Shown here in pieces: positions 37,561 to 52,189 of a stretch of 64,000 nucleotides of DNA. The DNA is from Sipunculus nudus (Eukaryota > Annelida > Sipuncula > Golfingiida > Sipunculidae). The stretch covers positions 85,659,056 through 85,723,055 of the forward strand of contig CM049310.1 in the NCBI GenBank assembly GCA_026874595.1, in the 5' to 3' direction. Position 1 is the stretch's first letter; the number at the start of each line of letters is the position of its first letter. Position numbers and translations under genes: made by a program. The notes beneath the pieces are model-generated. The model did not search any database. It was given only the letters and a program-made list of their open reading frames with translations, and was not told the DNA's origin.

Positions 37561-40500
37561 ATGATGTCTATCCGCCTTGTGGCAGTGCTATTATTATCAT
37601 TAGCACCAGGTAAGGGGCTTTGGGTCACCTAATTTGTTTCAGATACACCATGTTTGTAATAGTACTTTAGCAGAAGGTTTATTATATATTAAAAATCTTT
37701 ATAAATATCCGTAAACTTGCTTTTATATGCCAGATAAGAAAAACAAGCTCGGAAATTTTACTTTATTTAAAATAAAAACAACAGCGCAATGTATGAGTAC
37801 CTCTGCACATCAAGTAATTACTTTTAAAATCTTTCTAACTTTATAGCTTTATACCTTACGGTTGTCACATTGCTTCATATACATTTTTATACACCTTGTT
37901 TTATTTAGCCTTGTGCTCTACAAGTTGTGTGGAAACACAGTTTCGCCAATGCATTAATGGGACGATTTTCAGCGGATCCGATCCGAAAGCCCTCTTCATT
38001 GATGCGGACCACGTGACCGAGATTTGCAGGTGAGACGTACTTTTGCAGATCCTTGTTAATATTTAGGAATACATGAGAGATTTACTAAAATTCAATTACA
38101 AAACCACACTAAGTATTGAAAGAGACCTATTCACATACTAGGTCTGTTAAATTTACATAAAGTTTATCTTTTCTCCTTAGAATATTATGGTTCTGCAATA
38201 TTTAGTGTAAAACTGTTTGCCTATTCCTGTACACAAGGGGAAATAAACTTGCATCAGGCACGATCAGTGACACAAAACAAATAGTACACACGCAACCTGG
38301 TAGCCTTATCACGCAACGTCTCAAAACAAGATTTTTCAAGCTTGCAATCGATGGTTCTTCTTATTTCTTCTCAATTTCAGTCCCCAAGTTTAATATTAAA
38401 ACCGACATTCCTGGACTGTGTGTACTCACACACAGAGCAATAACTACGAATATAACTGGTGAACTGGAGATATTAAGTCCGTGTGCTTGGATGGTTTTGC
38501 CTGGGAACTTTTGTATTCAGTCAAAATTAACTAATAGCATGAGTTAATACACTTATTATTGCAGATGTTTATGCACCTTTATGTTCAGTTGAGCTGAACA
38601 AGTGCTTAAGAACTAGAGAGCTTAACGTTTAAGTGTAGAGGGGTGTATTTGTTATCAAACACGGGATGCCTGGCGCATTACTGACAAGTAACTATCCAAA
38701 CTCTCAAAGTTAGATGAACGATGTCTGTAACAGATTGTGCTGAGATACCATCATTCTAGTAATTCAATAGTTAAAATAATATTAGTTTTATTTAGATACA
38801 AACAGACGATTTTTACAGGAAAGCACCAACGTATAGTTATGAAAATCTCATCAATCAGAGTAAACGAGACTTTCTTGTTCAAATCACCGATAAATCATAG
38901 AGAAACGAAAATAATGGAAGTATTAAGTGCAGTAGTTGTGATATAAATGAACGATTTTAGTAAACATGTATTTTAGTACATATATATAGTCACAAATATG
39001 ACTTAAATTGCTCGACTGGTTTAAAGAATACCTGAGAGAATAAATATAAAGGGGGCGCAAGAAAAAGTAGTGACGGGCAACCTTTGTACTGTTGTTGTTA
39101 TTTAAAGTAATACTTCTTTTACTTCACAGCGCCACCTAGTGTTAACACGTTTAACTATTTAGATTTTTTTCCCTGCATATTCATTAATTAGGATCTGGTA
39201 TCATATTTGTGCTCGATGAGATACTTGTATCCACTTTTGCAATCTATTCTACTATGTAAGGATATACATAGGAATTTCCCAGTTTTACACTGAATCATAA
39301 TTCTTAGATGGATAAATGAATTAAAGATATTGCCTCTCTCACCACTGCATATAATAAAAGTTTGAGATGTATTATTCAACTACCTCAAACAGCTCATAAA
39401 TATATTGTATTAAAAATAGCCGGGAAGGAACCATTAAGATGTCAATGAGAAATTCGCTTCATGAACATTTTTTATTCTACGTATTGTTCAGATAATTATC
39501 TTGTTACAAATATTTCTTGGAATACTTGTCCCGACCTTTTGACACTTCTTGGTAGAAGTATAAGCTACATGAAGGAGCAGTATGGGTTTTTATAACTCAA
39601 ACATGTCTAAATCGTACTACAAAGAGATTAGAAAAAAATATTATCAATAAGAGTCTCATTTAATGAAGATCAATATGCAAAGGCAGAGTTTGTTAGAGAA
39701 AATACCTAATGTCTTGATTGTACAGTGTATGTAGATAATTTTGAAAGGGCAGATTTAGAACATATGCTTGCCGTGATATCCACACAGTAAGCAAGTACAA
39801 CGGCTTTTGACTGTGCACATTTTATTTTTGTTATAAAACACGATAAATCTCTGCACATCATGACCACATAATATATTTTGCAATGTTTGTACGAAATAAA
39901 TGACTATAATAATTTTCGAGAATTAACATTGTTTAATTAAATGATACCTGAGACGGAGAATTCTCCAGAATTACCAGTGTTTCACAAAATGATAAGGTTG
40001 GGATGGAGAATTTCCAGAATTACAAGTGTTTTAATAAATGATAAGACAAAGATGCAGAAATTTTCATAATTACTAGTGTTTCACTAAATGAAAAACCTGA
40101 TATACAGAATTTTCCATCTTTTTTCAATTTTCCAAGTATTTTACTAAATGAAAAGCTGAGATGCACAATTTTCGAAATTTCCAGTGCTTCATTAAATGAT
40201 AAGCCTGAGATATAAGCAGGTAGTTGACATTGAAGATATAATAAGCTACCCAACTTGTCCGGCTTACTTGTGCGTGAATTTTTTTTATTGGTGCAGTAAA
40301 TCAATGTGAACATTCATTGGTGCTTTCTGTGTGTTTCAGTGACTTGGAGAAAGTGTCTGACTGTCTTGACGACAACTGCCAACATTCCGACAAGATGTGG
40401 ATGCAAAATTTCTTGATACCATTTCAACAGATCTGTGACAAGGTTAACTCAAGTAAATAATGCATTATATAATATGTTCATATACGTGTTAATTATTATT

Positions 40501-41552
40501 TGCAATGATATGTGTAAGTTTTATTAGGGCAAAGTGATGAATGCATACATGTAGCGTCTTAACAGAACACCCGAAAGTTATTAACTTATTTAAAGTTTTT
40601 TTCAAACAGATTGATTGTTATTTGTATGTAGCGTTGATAGACCTTCCCATTAACTTTCGACATATGTCGGCGATTACTTACATAAAGAGTTCAGGTCGGA
40701 TACATCCACTAGCGACATCATATTCCCTCAAATTGAATTCCAAAGTTATATCCTACTTTGATTGTGAATCTGTTTACATGAGAAAGCATGCTGTTTTGGT
40801 CAGGTGTCTGTTGTTACGGAGGATGATCATTTAAGTTAGATTGGCATCCCGCTTTTTATTCTCCAGTATTAGCATGGAAGGTGAACGAGGTACCAGTCTA
40901 TGCTTGCGCCTTATCATGTGAAAGTTTAATTCCAGCTTGCATGGTGTGTGTGAAAAGGTCATATATCACAACCCAAAAGAAACGCTGGCTTGTTTTTGTA
41001 CTCTTGGAAATAAACTGCCCCCGCATGACCTCGGTTTCAGAAGGGGTAGCAGTAGGGGATCGCGGGAGGAGGAAGGGGACTATGGACCGTGGCCCACTTT
41101 TTTAGCCAGTGCAAACTTTACTGACAGTTTAAATCCAATGTTTGCGGCCTAGAACCTCGCTTTTCTGAATCTGAGGAGCTTTTTATTATTTTCGTATTAG
41201 TCTCATTTGATTATTTTGCCCCCCCCCCCTCATTAATCATCTCATTAATTTTGTTAAAAATCAGCAGACGCAGGGCTATAAGGGATTTGTCTGTACAAAA
41301 GGTTTGTTGTCATCTGGAACTAAATGTGGGGTAAATTAATCATATTTGATTAATTAATGAAACCTGGTTATTTGTAAACAAGCCACCATGAAGTTGTTAT
41401 TGACATTTCAAGGTTGTCTGAAGGACAAAGAGAGGACCAAGTTACAGCGAAATCTCCACGAGAACTGCCAGTGAGTTTTAAAGAATTATTAATACACTTC
41501 TTACTATTATTTTTTTGTACTATTATATAATTATTTTTATTTTTTATTTATT

Positions 41553-41593
<41 letters not shown>

Positions 41594-42566
41594 AGTAGTC
41601 CAGGTAACGGAAGCAGGTCACCAAGTTCAAATATAACTTGAATGTCACAGAATACATGGTTATGCCACATTTGTTATCATTTCTCTCCTTTTTAACTTAA
41701 TCTATATCGCAAGAAAATCAGTAGAATGATTTATCGAATTCCATCAATAATTCCCCTGCATTCCTTTCTAACAATATGGGAAGAATGACACAAACATGGG
41801 TAATAACATCCTCCTCCTATGCAGGACATATGTCATTTCATATATTTAATGTACCACTTACAGGACATTGCAAGAACAGAAAAATTACGTTGACCCGATG
41901 AGTACAAGTTGCAAGGAGTCCAGCAGAATAAATCTTCTTGACTCTCTCATCAAGCCATTTGACCAAACTTGCAGAAAACTGAAGCAAGGTGAGTAACCGA
42001 TTTCATATGAATGTTGGTTTAATATATAAAACCAAATACCGTATTCGACATATTGAGCGCCCCGGGGCGTTTCCGATATCGAAACAGCGCCTCCTCTTAT
42101 TTACAGTCAAGATTTGGCCTTCATTGTGAAATCACTTCTGATAACTGACCTTCTCAGTCATACGTGTGCAAGTTCGTCAGCAAGCGAAATCAGTTCTTAT
42201 GAAATTTAGGTACGTGTGCGGCCTTGTCATATAATGAGTTTGGATGTTGGCAATGAACAGTTTGTCCCGGACCACACAATCAGAAGGGTCGCTAATTAGT
42301 GCAAAGGTGCTGCTAAGGTAAACGGGATATCGTCATGTAACAAGCCTACTCTGCGACTGTCATAACGGGTTTTACTGCAAGATCTTAATATCGCCTTTAC
42401 GCCACATGTATAGTGATTTAATAAACAACGTACACGTATTTCGCTTCGTAAATAAGCAAATGTTGAATGAATAACATATTTAGGTAGATTCTTAATAAGT
42501 ATCTATCACATGAACAAAAATCAAAATGATATGTTTTAGTGGCTGCAATGTTGTCCTGAGCATAGC

Positions 42567-42645
<79 letters not shown>

Positions 42646-45600
42646 ATACATATATGTAAAAGTAACTTGTGACTGAAATCATAACTTTTATATTTATGGC
42701 GTTAATATGTTAAAATCCATCAAAATTTTATTTGAATAAAGAAATTACAACCAACAATGTTGGCGCATTAAATTACAGCTACATTAAAAAAGCATTATGT
42801 TTTTTTTTTTTTTTTGGTTATAATTAAGCAATGACAGACGATTCACCTGGAATTACAACACCTGTCAGTGAATCGGCACTAGAAAGTACACCTGAACCCG
42901 AATCCACAGCTGAATCCGAATCCACAGCTGAACCCGAATCCACAGCTGAACCAGAAAGCACTGCTGAACCACAAACCACACCTAAACCTACAGCAGAAAC
43001 AACGGCGGATGTGATGCCTGCAACTACATCCCCTAAAGGTACGAACAGATCGGAAACTAAGAATTATATGAAATCCAAAGCGTAGGTCCGTGGCCACATT
43101 TTGATTGAGGATGGACAGAACCTGAGTATATGAATTAAATGTTACTGGCATGATATGTATTTATGGAACCTACTTTATTTCAGATTTTATTTTCATGCAA
43201 TAAACCAGAAGTGGTTCAGCATGTACTTTAGAGCAAATATCCGAGGGTCTGACGATATGTCGCCAGCCTTTGGTTACGTCCGACCCTTCTGACTAAAGTA
43301 CAAGACTACATCATGCCCCACTACGTAAAGTACAATCCTACATACTACCCCCGCTACGTGAACTATAAGGCTACATCCTATCCACCCCCACCCCCACCCC
43401 CACCCCCCACCCCCCCACAGCATAAATTCTGTATAATCATGATATACAATGTTTGCTCCCATGTTAATTTCCTATGTAAAAGTTTCACCTGTATTGAGCC
43501 AAATATCGACAAATGTTCATCATGGTGAATAAGAAAACATAGGAAAATGACCTGTGTACCATGAGTTTATGTGCACTGTAAGGTAATAACTGTCCAGTTA
43601 GGGTGACCGTAATGTTAAATTGAATACAGTATGGCGTCCTTAAGTCTGACGGTGTTTGTCGGATTGTTTTAAGATTATACTGTTTTGCTTTACTATGTAT
43701 ATAACCATTTGATCGGATCATTATTAACTAAAAAAATAATCCATTAGATATTTGAAACTTTATGACTTTAAATACTTTGTTTTAGCTAAATGCCCAGAGA
43801 CATGCTTGGACTCGGTGTATGGACACTGCCTCAGTGACACAAAGTTTAAAAATGGCCAGAATCAGAACATGAAGGAAATGTGCAGGTCAGACAATTTGAT
43901 TGGGAAAAGGGTTTTTTTATATGAAGGCATGAAAATATGTACATGTACATAATTGAATAAATGTTTTAATAAATATAAATTTTAAAAAAAATAAGTCAAT
44001 ACTGTCGTTTAGTCCCTGAATGTGTATTTATGATCTATTCTCTCCCCAGAGAGAAACAATAAAATCAAATAATATATTAACATTAATATGCATATAATTT
44101 GCATATATGATATGCATATAATCTGCATATGATATGCATATAATCTGAATCCTTGGCCATATTTAAGTTTTAGCCTGGCTTCGTTCACATTGAATTTATA
44201 AATGATACGGTCAGATGGTTTTCTCATGATTTTGTTTTCAGTGATTTGAGAGCAGTTGAGGGTTGTTTAAAATCCGTTAACAAGACGTGTGTACAGAAAG
44301 CACATGAAGCTCTCGGGAACACCTTGGTAACGCTGAAAAAGATATGTTACAACTCTTTAATACGTAAGTGAGATAAATGTAACCATAAATATCTGTGTTA
44401 TAATTGACCGTGGCACCATTCGTCTTCTAGCTGTCACGTAACTCCTCTGTGCGCCGCCTCGGAAATGGCCGTTTTCATCTTTCATATAGTGTGTCTTAAG
44501 TGGTTCATTTCCAATTTTCCCCCATAAATTATGAGTTATTTAGCGTTATTTTGCTAGCGGATTTTGTTATATATTTTTTCATATAAGAGGCAAAATATTG
44601 CCGTTGTGTAGTAACACAGCTTTTAGACTGGTTTTGGATGAATCGATGAAGAATCTCCATTCATCTGGGTCATAAGGGATGCTAAGGGCTGCCATCAAGC
44701 CATTGATATCATTGCAGTAAACCAAATCACCTTCCATTGAAAAAAAACTGAACCAGATCCTTTTGGTGATCAAGGAAGCTGGAGATTCTGACATCACCCT
44801 CCAAGAGGTTCCACTGTTGTAGTCTGGAGCCCAACAGTTCTGCTTTACTCTTCTACAGTTCTAAATCCCTGACCAGGTCATATATTTCACTCTGTAATAT
44901 GAGGTGTGGTTCTGGAGAGGAATATGGTATAGCCTGAAGCCTGGATGTAGATGCCTCAGGACAAGCTTTATCCTGATCATCTCGATCATCCTCTGAGTCT
45001 AGAATGAAGGATTCTAGTGGATCAAGAATTGGTAGTCCTTTTCCATGAGGTTACATTCGGATATTTCACAGTCCATTTTTTCTTTCTGGACATTCCTTTT
45101 GCAAACTGGGAAACCATACAAAAATAGCAATTGCTGCTGTGATCTGTTGGTTCTCGCCAAATCATAGAAAATGCGAAAGGCATACATTTTCTTTTCTTGT
45201 TGAGCCACTGACGAAGATTAGTTGCACATGTGTTAAAGCAATTATGTGGGCACCAACTCTTCTCCTGGTCCCCAAATCTGCATCCAAAATAAAGATTGTA
45301 TGTTTTTTTTACCATTGCAGTTATACTTCGCTTTTGTGATGTAAAGGTTACCTCGTCACAAATATATCAAAAGTTATCTGGATTGTTGTCACAGTTTCGA
45401 GGCATCTCTGCTTCCTAAGGTCAAAAACATGACAGTTCCTTGGGAATATCCGGCACGGTCAATTTCAAATTTAAAAGTTGCTACATTTGATTTGAGATGA
45501 ATATATCAGCGTGTGCCGTCACATTGTCTACATTAACGTATTTTGTCCACTTCCAAAACACAGGGATTTCTGCAATATTTTAAGGAGCGCATATTCTGTC

Positions 45601-48600
45601 AAAACTCTGGCCTACATGAATGTATTTGAAAACTTTAGACAATGTTCTGAAATAGATATGTAAACTCAGAAACGAACATTACCATTTCGATTAAAACCAT
45701 TTTCGCTTAATTTGCATGGATTTTAATAATCGGCCCCACACTGTATCTTGAAAGCTATAGCCAATTAACACTTTTCACATATTTTTTTCTTTTTTAAGTA
45801 ACACAAATTGGGTAAAGTCTCACTACTTTTATCCAGGAAGTTTTTTTGCTCGTAAACCAGTGCTATTAAATGCTCTACATTTATGATGCAAACTCCTTGA
45901 TTTGGAATTTTCTGTTCGTACAATGTATCCGAATGAAGTAATTTATTCTAACTTTCCTTTTTATTTCAGATGAGAAGGCCGCACCCAAAGCCAAGCACCA
46001 AGACCTTGGGAGTAAGTACTATTAATTTAAATCACCAATCACCATATATATGTGTTGGTAGCATGATATAATCCAGCTAGAAAAGTATTGGGCTCTAAGA
46101 AAATATGTATTTGTACCCGTGTGCTGGTTAAGAGAAATGGCGACCATATAAAAGAACGACAGTAGCCCATTGTAATGAAATGCGCCTAATAAGGCCAGCC
46201 CAAGGAAAAACAAGTAACTTTTGTTTTTAATACTTACCACCATTTTATTGTTTTCAGTAATATTTACAATAATTTTGCTGTTTAAACACTCTTACTGTGT
46301 ATAGAATAAATTCACCGGTCGCAAGCATCCCACCTTTTATGTGCAAGGATAAAACTGACAGAGTCATTTAGAAAAGAATCTTAAGTTGAAATCGTAAATA
46401 ATTATTGTTGATTTTTGGCACACAGTACATTGAGGGTTAAAAAGGGTGCTGAATCCAAATAGGGTGTATGCCCAGCTCGCAAATGAATACAAGTGCTTTA
46501 AAATTGTTTCCATGAAAACCTTGGTTAATTTGGCAAGTATGCTGTTTAAATGAATTGCTTAATTTTATACGTAAAACATTAAAATAAACTCTTAAATGCA
46601 GCATGTACATTGTTACAGGTGCCCTTTTTATTGTGTGCACAAGTTTTACAGATGTCTTTTTTATTGTGTGACGCGGGCGTAACTCGTGTTGTAGCGGCCT
46701 CGCCTGGATGGGTGTTGTACTCTCAGTATAATCCGTACTGGCTGAACTTTCTCGACTGGCCGAGTCGGGCAGGCTGACGTGTGAACCCTGATATGAAGAG
46801 ACACGGCATTCGTTTTTCTAGATGGATCCTGTAACGCGTGTGTACTGTGTATTATGTTAGATTCTTTAGATTGTTCGAGAAATAGAAAGTTCTCAGCTTG
46901 AGATGAGAAGCTAAAAATAGGGGCTGTGTTTTAGAGCCAGGAAAGAGGTGAGAGAATATTCCAGCGGACACAGAAGCGTGTATGTCAGTTTGTGAGACCT
47001 ATTCCGATAGGTGCGGCAATTATAGATTTTCTTCAGATTTTCTTCTTGATTTGTGATAAATCTTATTTGGTCTTCAGTTTACTTTCAGGATTGTTACAAG
47101 GGCTTTACATTGGACTGTTATTCTCCGAGAGAATTTGTGTGAACTGTTCGTCCGGCTTAATACATTTTAAAGGACTTGTCGCTGTGACAGTGATGGTATC
47201 CAGGTACTGTGCACTTTGTTTGTTTTTTACTGTGTGATCGTATTGATTTGCTGTTATACTGCTGTTATATTGTCATTGTATTAACTTAGTGTATTGTAAT
47301 GTTAGGGTTGTTTTAAGAATAATTTATGGTTATTTGTTAACAAAAAAACACTGACTTCTTTATTCATTCCCCTAGACATTTCACGCTGCCTAGTGTTACA
47401 GAATCTGAATTTTTTTTCTCCATTACAAAATTTATGTTCATCACGTACACGTGATCTGTTGATATTAGGTCTAAATCGTACCCGGTCTATATATTATATT
47501 ATTTAATTTAATTACTAAATAATTAATGACTCTTTTTCCTGTTTGCGAATTTACATTATAGTTTATAATGATTTAAACAGAATAATGTAATAGGTCATTT
47601 CTTTATGTCTTCATTCATTCAATAAATAGTAAATATCCCCAGTATAACAGACCTCCGCCATATGACATGGTGCTGTTGTATTACAGCCGGAAATAAACAA
47701 AGACTTTGGGTTCTTGGATACATAGACTAGACCTGTTTCAGAGTAATTATATATATTTAAAATATATGACGTTTCAATACTTGAAAGACTACTGTATTTC
47801 TAAGTCATGCAGATGTGACATGAGAGATTTTTTTTTCAAGGTAATATAGAAAATACATAAAATAATCGATTAATAATCGATCATCGGTCGTTTTTATTTT
47901 ACAATCATCGATTATAATTTTAAAATCAATCCCTACCACTAACATTAAAGATAACACATAAGAAAGACATATATCTCAAATATGAAAAATTTTAAAATCT
48001 GCCCAGAACTTTAATATTATTGTGAGGTAATATTACAAACAGTTGTCACGACATGAATGAAAATAAAGAATAAGAAAAAAAGTGTCAGTTATTACATTAA
48101 AATTAAACTTATTGATCATTGGTTTGGGATATTAAATTCGTTATCAACAATTTTTTAGTTATCATATAAAAAAATCAGGAATAACGGCCCCGATATAGAA
48201 ATCTTCCTATTTTATAACTCGTTGCAAATGAAAATGTACAGTAATGAAACTAGGTATATATACATGACTAATATGTTAATGTGTACACTTTTTTTAGTTG
48301 TTTATAGTGTCTCGAAAGTTTATCATCAATATAATATTAAAAGTCAGCTTGGAGGTGAGGCATGGACCCCGCTTCTACCCCCTGGCTACTCTTGAGTTTA
48401 ATTCTTAGACGTTAAGTATAATGCATAAAGAAATCAGCGCATGTCGGATTCGTGAACTTTCTAGCAATCAGTTTTAAGTACATTTTTTAAAGGATTCTTT
48501 TCGCCGAGACGTCCCTGTAACGTGCGTATCAGGTCCTTATCCAAGGATTTTCCTGGGGCAGGAGGAGGCCAGAGAGAAAATGTTGTCCGTGAATATTTGC

Positions 48601-48905
48601 TCTAATTCAGAAATCAGAAGACGCCTTTTCTCGGTTTCTCTTATAGGCTAAAATGGTGAGACATATTTGGTAAATATTAAATTCAATAACTGTCCCTCAC
48701 CAAAACTCTGTCCCTTCCAAAAATAAAAGTTCACGACTATAGAGAATGTAATTACGTTTTAGAAATGGATCTATCCAGAGGAATCGCCATCGGTGTGGGA
48801 TCCTTCATGGCGTGTGTGCTGATCATCGGGATCTTGTGTTCAGTCTGTATCCAGAGACAAAGGATCGCCAGGGGAGGCAGCCAGGAGGACCTTGCCGAGG
48901 ACTGA
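37561..48905 (+). CDS. Gene C: three-module Cys-rich membrane protein with mucin-like linker (10 exons, 360 aa)
   Basis: Exons: 37561-37609, 37909-38029, 40340-40452, 41413-41470, 41864-41988, 42829-43038, 43786-43885, 44242-44363, 45970-46011, 48763-48905; 1083 nt, all GT/AG, no stop until TGA. Residues 1-16 are a signal peptide (MMSIRLVAVLLLSLAP). Module 1 (17-95) has CSTSC, QCINGT, EIC, then DLEKVSDC, NC and ICDKV. Module 2 (95-155, exons 4-5) is shorter with four cysteines. Residues 156-226 form a Thr/Glu/Pro linker with STAEPE repeats. Module 3 (226-299) has KCPETC, HC, MC, then DLRAVEGC, TC and KKIC. About 320-343 is transmembrane (GIAIGVGSFMACVLIIGIL); the tail ends SQEDLAED. Each module is two exons with phases 1-2-1. 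A likely 5' UTR acceptor (TTTCAG) ends at 37536. Function is unknown; it is an expanded paralogue of A and B. Confidence 0.85.
38222..38590. mobile_element. Dispersed element R3, copy 2 (gene C intron 2)
   Basis: CAACCTGGTAGCCTTATCAC, GTGTACTCACACACAGAGC, GTGAACTGGAG, GGGAACTTTTGTATTCAG and ACTAATAGCATGAGTTAATA match the 6.6-kb copy. It is probably a short mobile element, though an ancient duplication is possible. Confidence 0.6.
41559..41591. repeat. (TA)n microsatellite in gene C intron 4
   Basis: About 16 TA dinucleotides between exons 4 and 5. Confidence 0.95.
42578..42642. repeat. (TA)n microsatellite in gene C intron 5
   Basis: About 32 TA dinucleotides upstream of the mucin-like exon. 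Confidence 0.95.
42880..42970 (+). repeat. 18-bp coding repeat in the gene C mucin-like exon
   Basis: Exon 6 of gene C contains about five imperfect copies of an 18-bp unit (GAACCCGAATCCACAGCT) that translate to EPESTA or ESESTA. It resembles an O-glycosylated, acidic stalk. Copy number could vary between alleles without breaking the frame. Confidence 0.8.
44580..45345 (-). pseudogene. Decayed dispersed-element ORF, antisense in gene C intron 8
   Basis: The minus strand reads in pieces with at least two frameshifts and internal stops: KKTYNLYFGC, GDQEKSW, then MIWREPTDHSS, CYFC, YPNV, an acidic stretch DSEDDRDDQDKA, then SRLQQWNLL, YCNDINGL, PDEWRFFIDSSKTSLKAV and LLHNGN. I recognise this as a degraded member of a protein family that occurs in very many copies across animal genomes, usually annotated as uncharacterised and behaving like a mobile element. 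The usual continuation after LLHNGN is missing, so the copy is truncated. It cannot encode a working protein. Confidence 0.7.
46667..47400 (+). mobile_element. Possible solo LTR in gene C intron 9
   Basis: A GC-richer block begins TGTGACGCGGGCGTAACTCG and ends CCTAGTGTTACA, so its ends form an imperfect TGT..ACA inverted pair. Length of about 730 bp, a TATAAT-like element near 46730 and no coding potential fit a solo LTR. I found no matching target-site duplication, and no second copy in the window. Confidence 0.25.
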
Positions 48906-49483
48906 TAGACAGCGACATCTTTGTGACACGTGGAGAACTACTGACAATACACTTCACTGTACTTTAGAGAACGTTCTTCATACATGTGTCTTCATGTTAT
49001 ACCCTAAGACGGGTATTGTGTATTAATGAGGGAGATCTTTCATTGTATATATTTTAATGGTATAATTATAATGTGTACGATAGCCTCATAATGAGGGTTA
49101 ACCATGGTATATGGTATATGATTATTATACCCTGGCTATAATATACACCTCTGATTTTCATAGTTCTCATTTTCAAGTTATTTTCATGGAAGACATGTCG
49201 CCTGAATATAATGTTAACAAATATAGAATAGACAATAAGCCGCGCAGCCCAACAAGACTTGGTACCCGCACCCAGTTGATGAGAAAGCCATGCCCCTTAG
49301 CACTACAGATAATTTAGAGAACAACTGTATGCGGAATTACCCTTAAATCACCTACCTGACCTTCATAAACTAAAGGTAATCTACTGGAGCTTTTGTAAAA
49401 TAGGCCAGCCAGAAAACGTGGATATCACCGCCCACAGACTGCTTGTTTTGTTTATATCAACATGTTTATACTATTATACTATG

Positions 49484-49835
49484 TTGGGACCCTCCAAAAT
49501 AAACAAAACAAATTCAACAAGGGCATCTGGTGGCAAGTCGGATAAGCTAGAGCTTTGAAAATGGCATTTTGCATCATGTGACCTTCAGCCTCCGCATATA
49601 TGCAACCTACCACCTTAGGTTACATGTTTTTCCTGTTTTTTAAACGTTGTGTTTACAAACACGTTGTTGATAAACAATGTCATACCATCTTCGCGGAGGC
49701 GTTTTCGGAACTTTAAATAACCATAATTACACTTAGATCATTAATGTATACACAGAAGAAGCCAGAAATGACATTAATTCTTTTTCAAATGTAGGTGAAT
49801 GGGCAGCTTTAAGCTTGCCGAGAGGATCCCTTAAC
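49484..49835 (+). mobile_element. Dispersed element R2, copy 4
   Basis: GGGACCCTCCAAAATAAACA, TTCAACAAGGGCATCTGGTG, CCTCCGCATATATGCAAC and TAGGTTACATGTTTTTC match copy 1. It lies about 580 nt downstream of the gene C stop and supplies the first AATAAA there. Confidence 0.65.
49498..49503 (+). other. Candidate polyadenylation signal of gene C
   Basis: AATAAA lies about 590 nt after the gene C stop, inside a copy of dispersed element R2. I saw no earlier AATAAA, so gene C may end in transposon-derived sequence. Confidence 0.3.
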
Positions 49836-51369
<1,534 letters not shown>

Positions 51370-51610
51370 TCTGCGTGTGGGTAAACAGGTCCACGTGTGT
51401 CTGTTTACCATGAAAAGGCCGAGTGACTTAAGGTCCAATTTTGCGCATGCGCGACAGATTCCAAACAAGGAGTAGTCCAAACATGAACGTGCACGGCTGT
51501 GATACACAGGTGCAAGCCTGAACAGAAAACCTAAAACGTAGACATGAGCTATGTTTTTTGTTTCGCTTGTGATCGCGCCGGTTTCACCTTTTTAACACTG
51601 AGAAAGCCAA
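51370..51610. promoter_or_regulatory. CpG-containing promoter-like patch
   Basis: GTAAACAG (51381-51388) and CTGTTTAC (51401-51408) are inverted forkhead-type motifs flanking an E-box CACGTG (51392-51397). GCGCATGCGC (51443-51452) is a perfect NRF1-type palindrome. GATCGCGCCGG follows near 51570. The surrounding DNA is AT-rich. No recognisable gene starts here; an ORF at 51544-51756 is unsupported. Confidence 0.3.
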
Positions 51611-52189
51611 CGGTTTCAGTGCAATATTTTGGCAATTACCATTTTATTATAAAAAAAGACGCTATTTTTCGTGTCAACTTAACATGTTTTGTACGTGATA
51701 AAATCCCTTTAAAAGCTAAAACTAAACTTATAATAAAACTAGATGGCACTCGGTAGAGCACATACGTCCACAAAGGCAAAACAATTTAACCCTGCTGGCT
51801 TGTCACGGTCATCAGGAAATACACAACATTTCTATAGGGTCTTCCCTGTTCTCGAACTCGGATATAATGACTCAATAAACCCAGGCCAAGTAGAATTTAA
51901 CGTCACCTATCTGACGATAATATTGTAAAACACACCATAGAAACGTAGATGTTTACAAACTATTGACATAATACTTAAAACACAATTAGTTTGGCAGATA
52001 TTGAATTCCCTTCTGAATATCAAATAGGACAGATATCTAGCTAAATTAAATTTAACAATAAATTAAAAATAAACAAGTATGGACTATTATATCAGATTTT
52101 CATTTTTGTTGGTTTTTTTTTTATAAATATACATTTTTGCTTTTTGAATCGGACCCGGACTTGGTTTCAACAAGACACTCACTCGTAGA

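Noticed and set aside
42045-42120. ACCGTATTCGACATATTGAG start resembling a DNA-transposon terminus
   Set aside because: No matching second terminus found nearby, so no element could be delimited.
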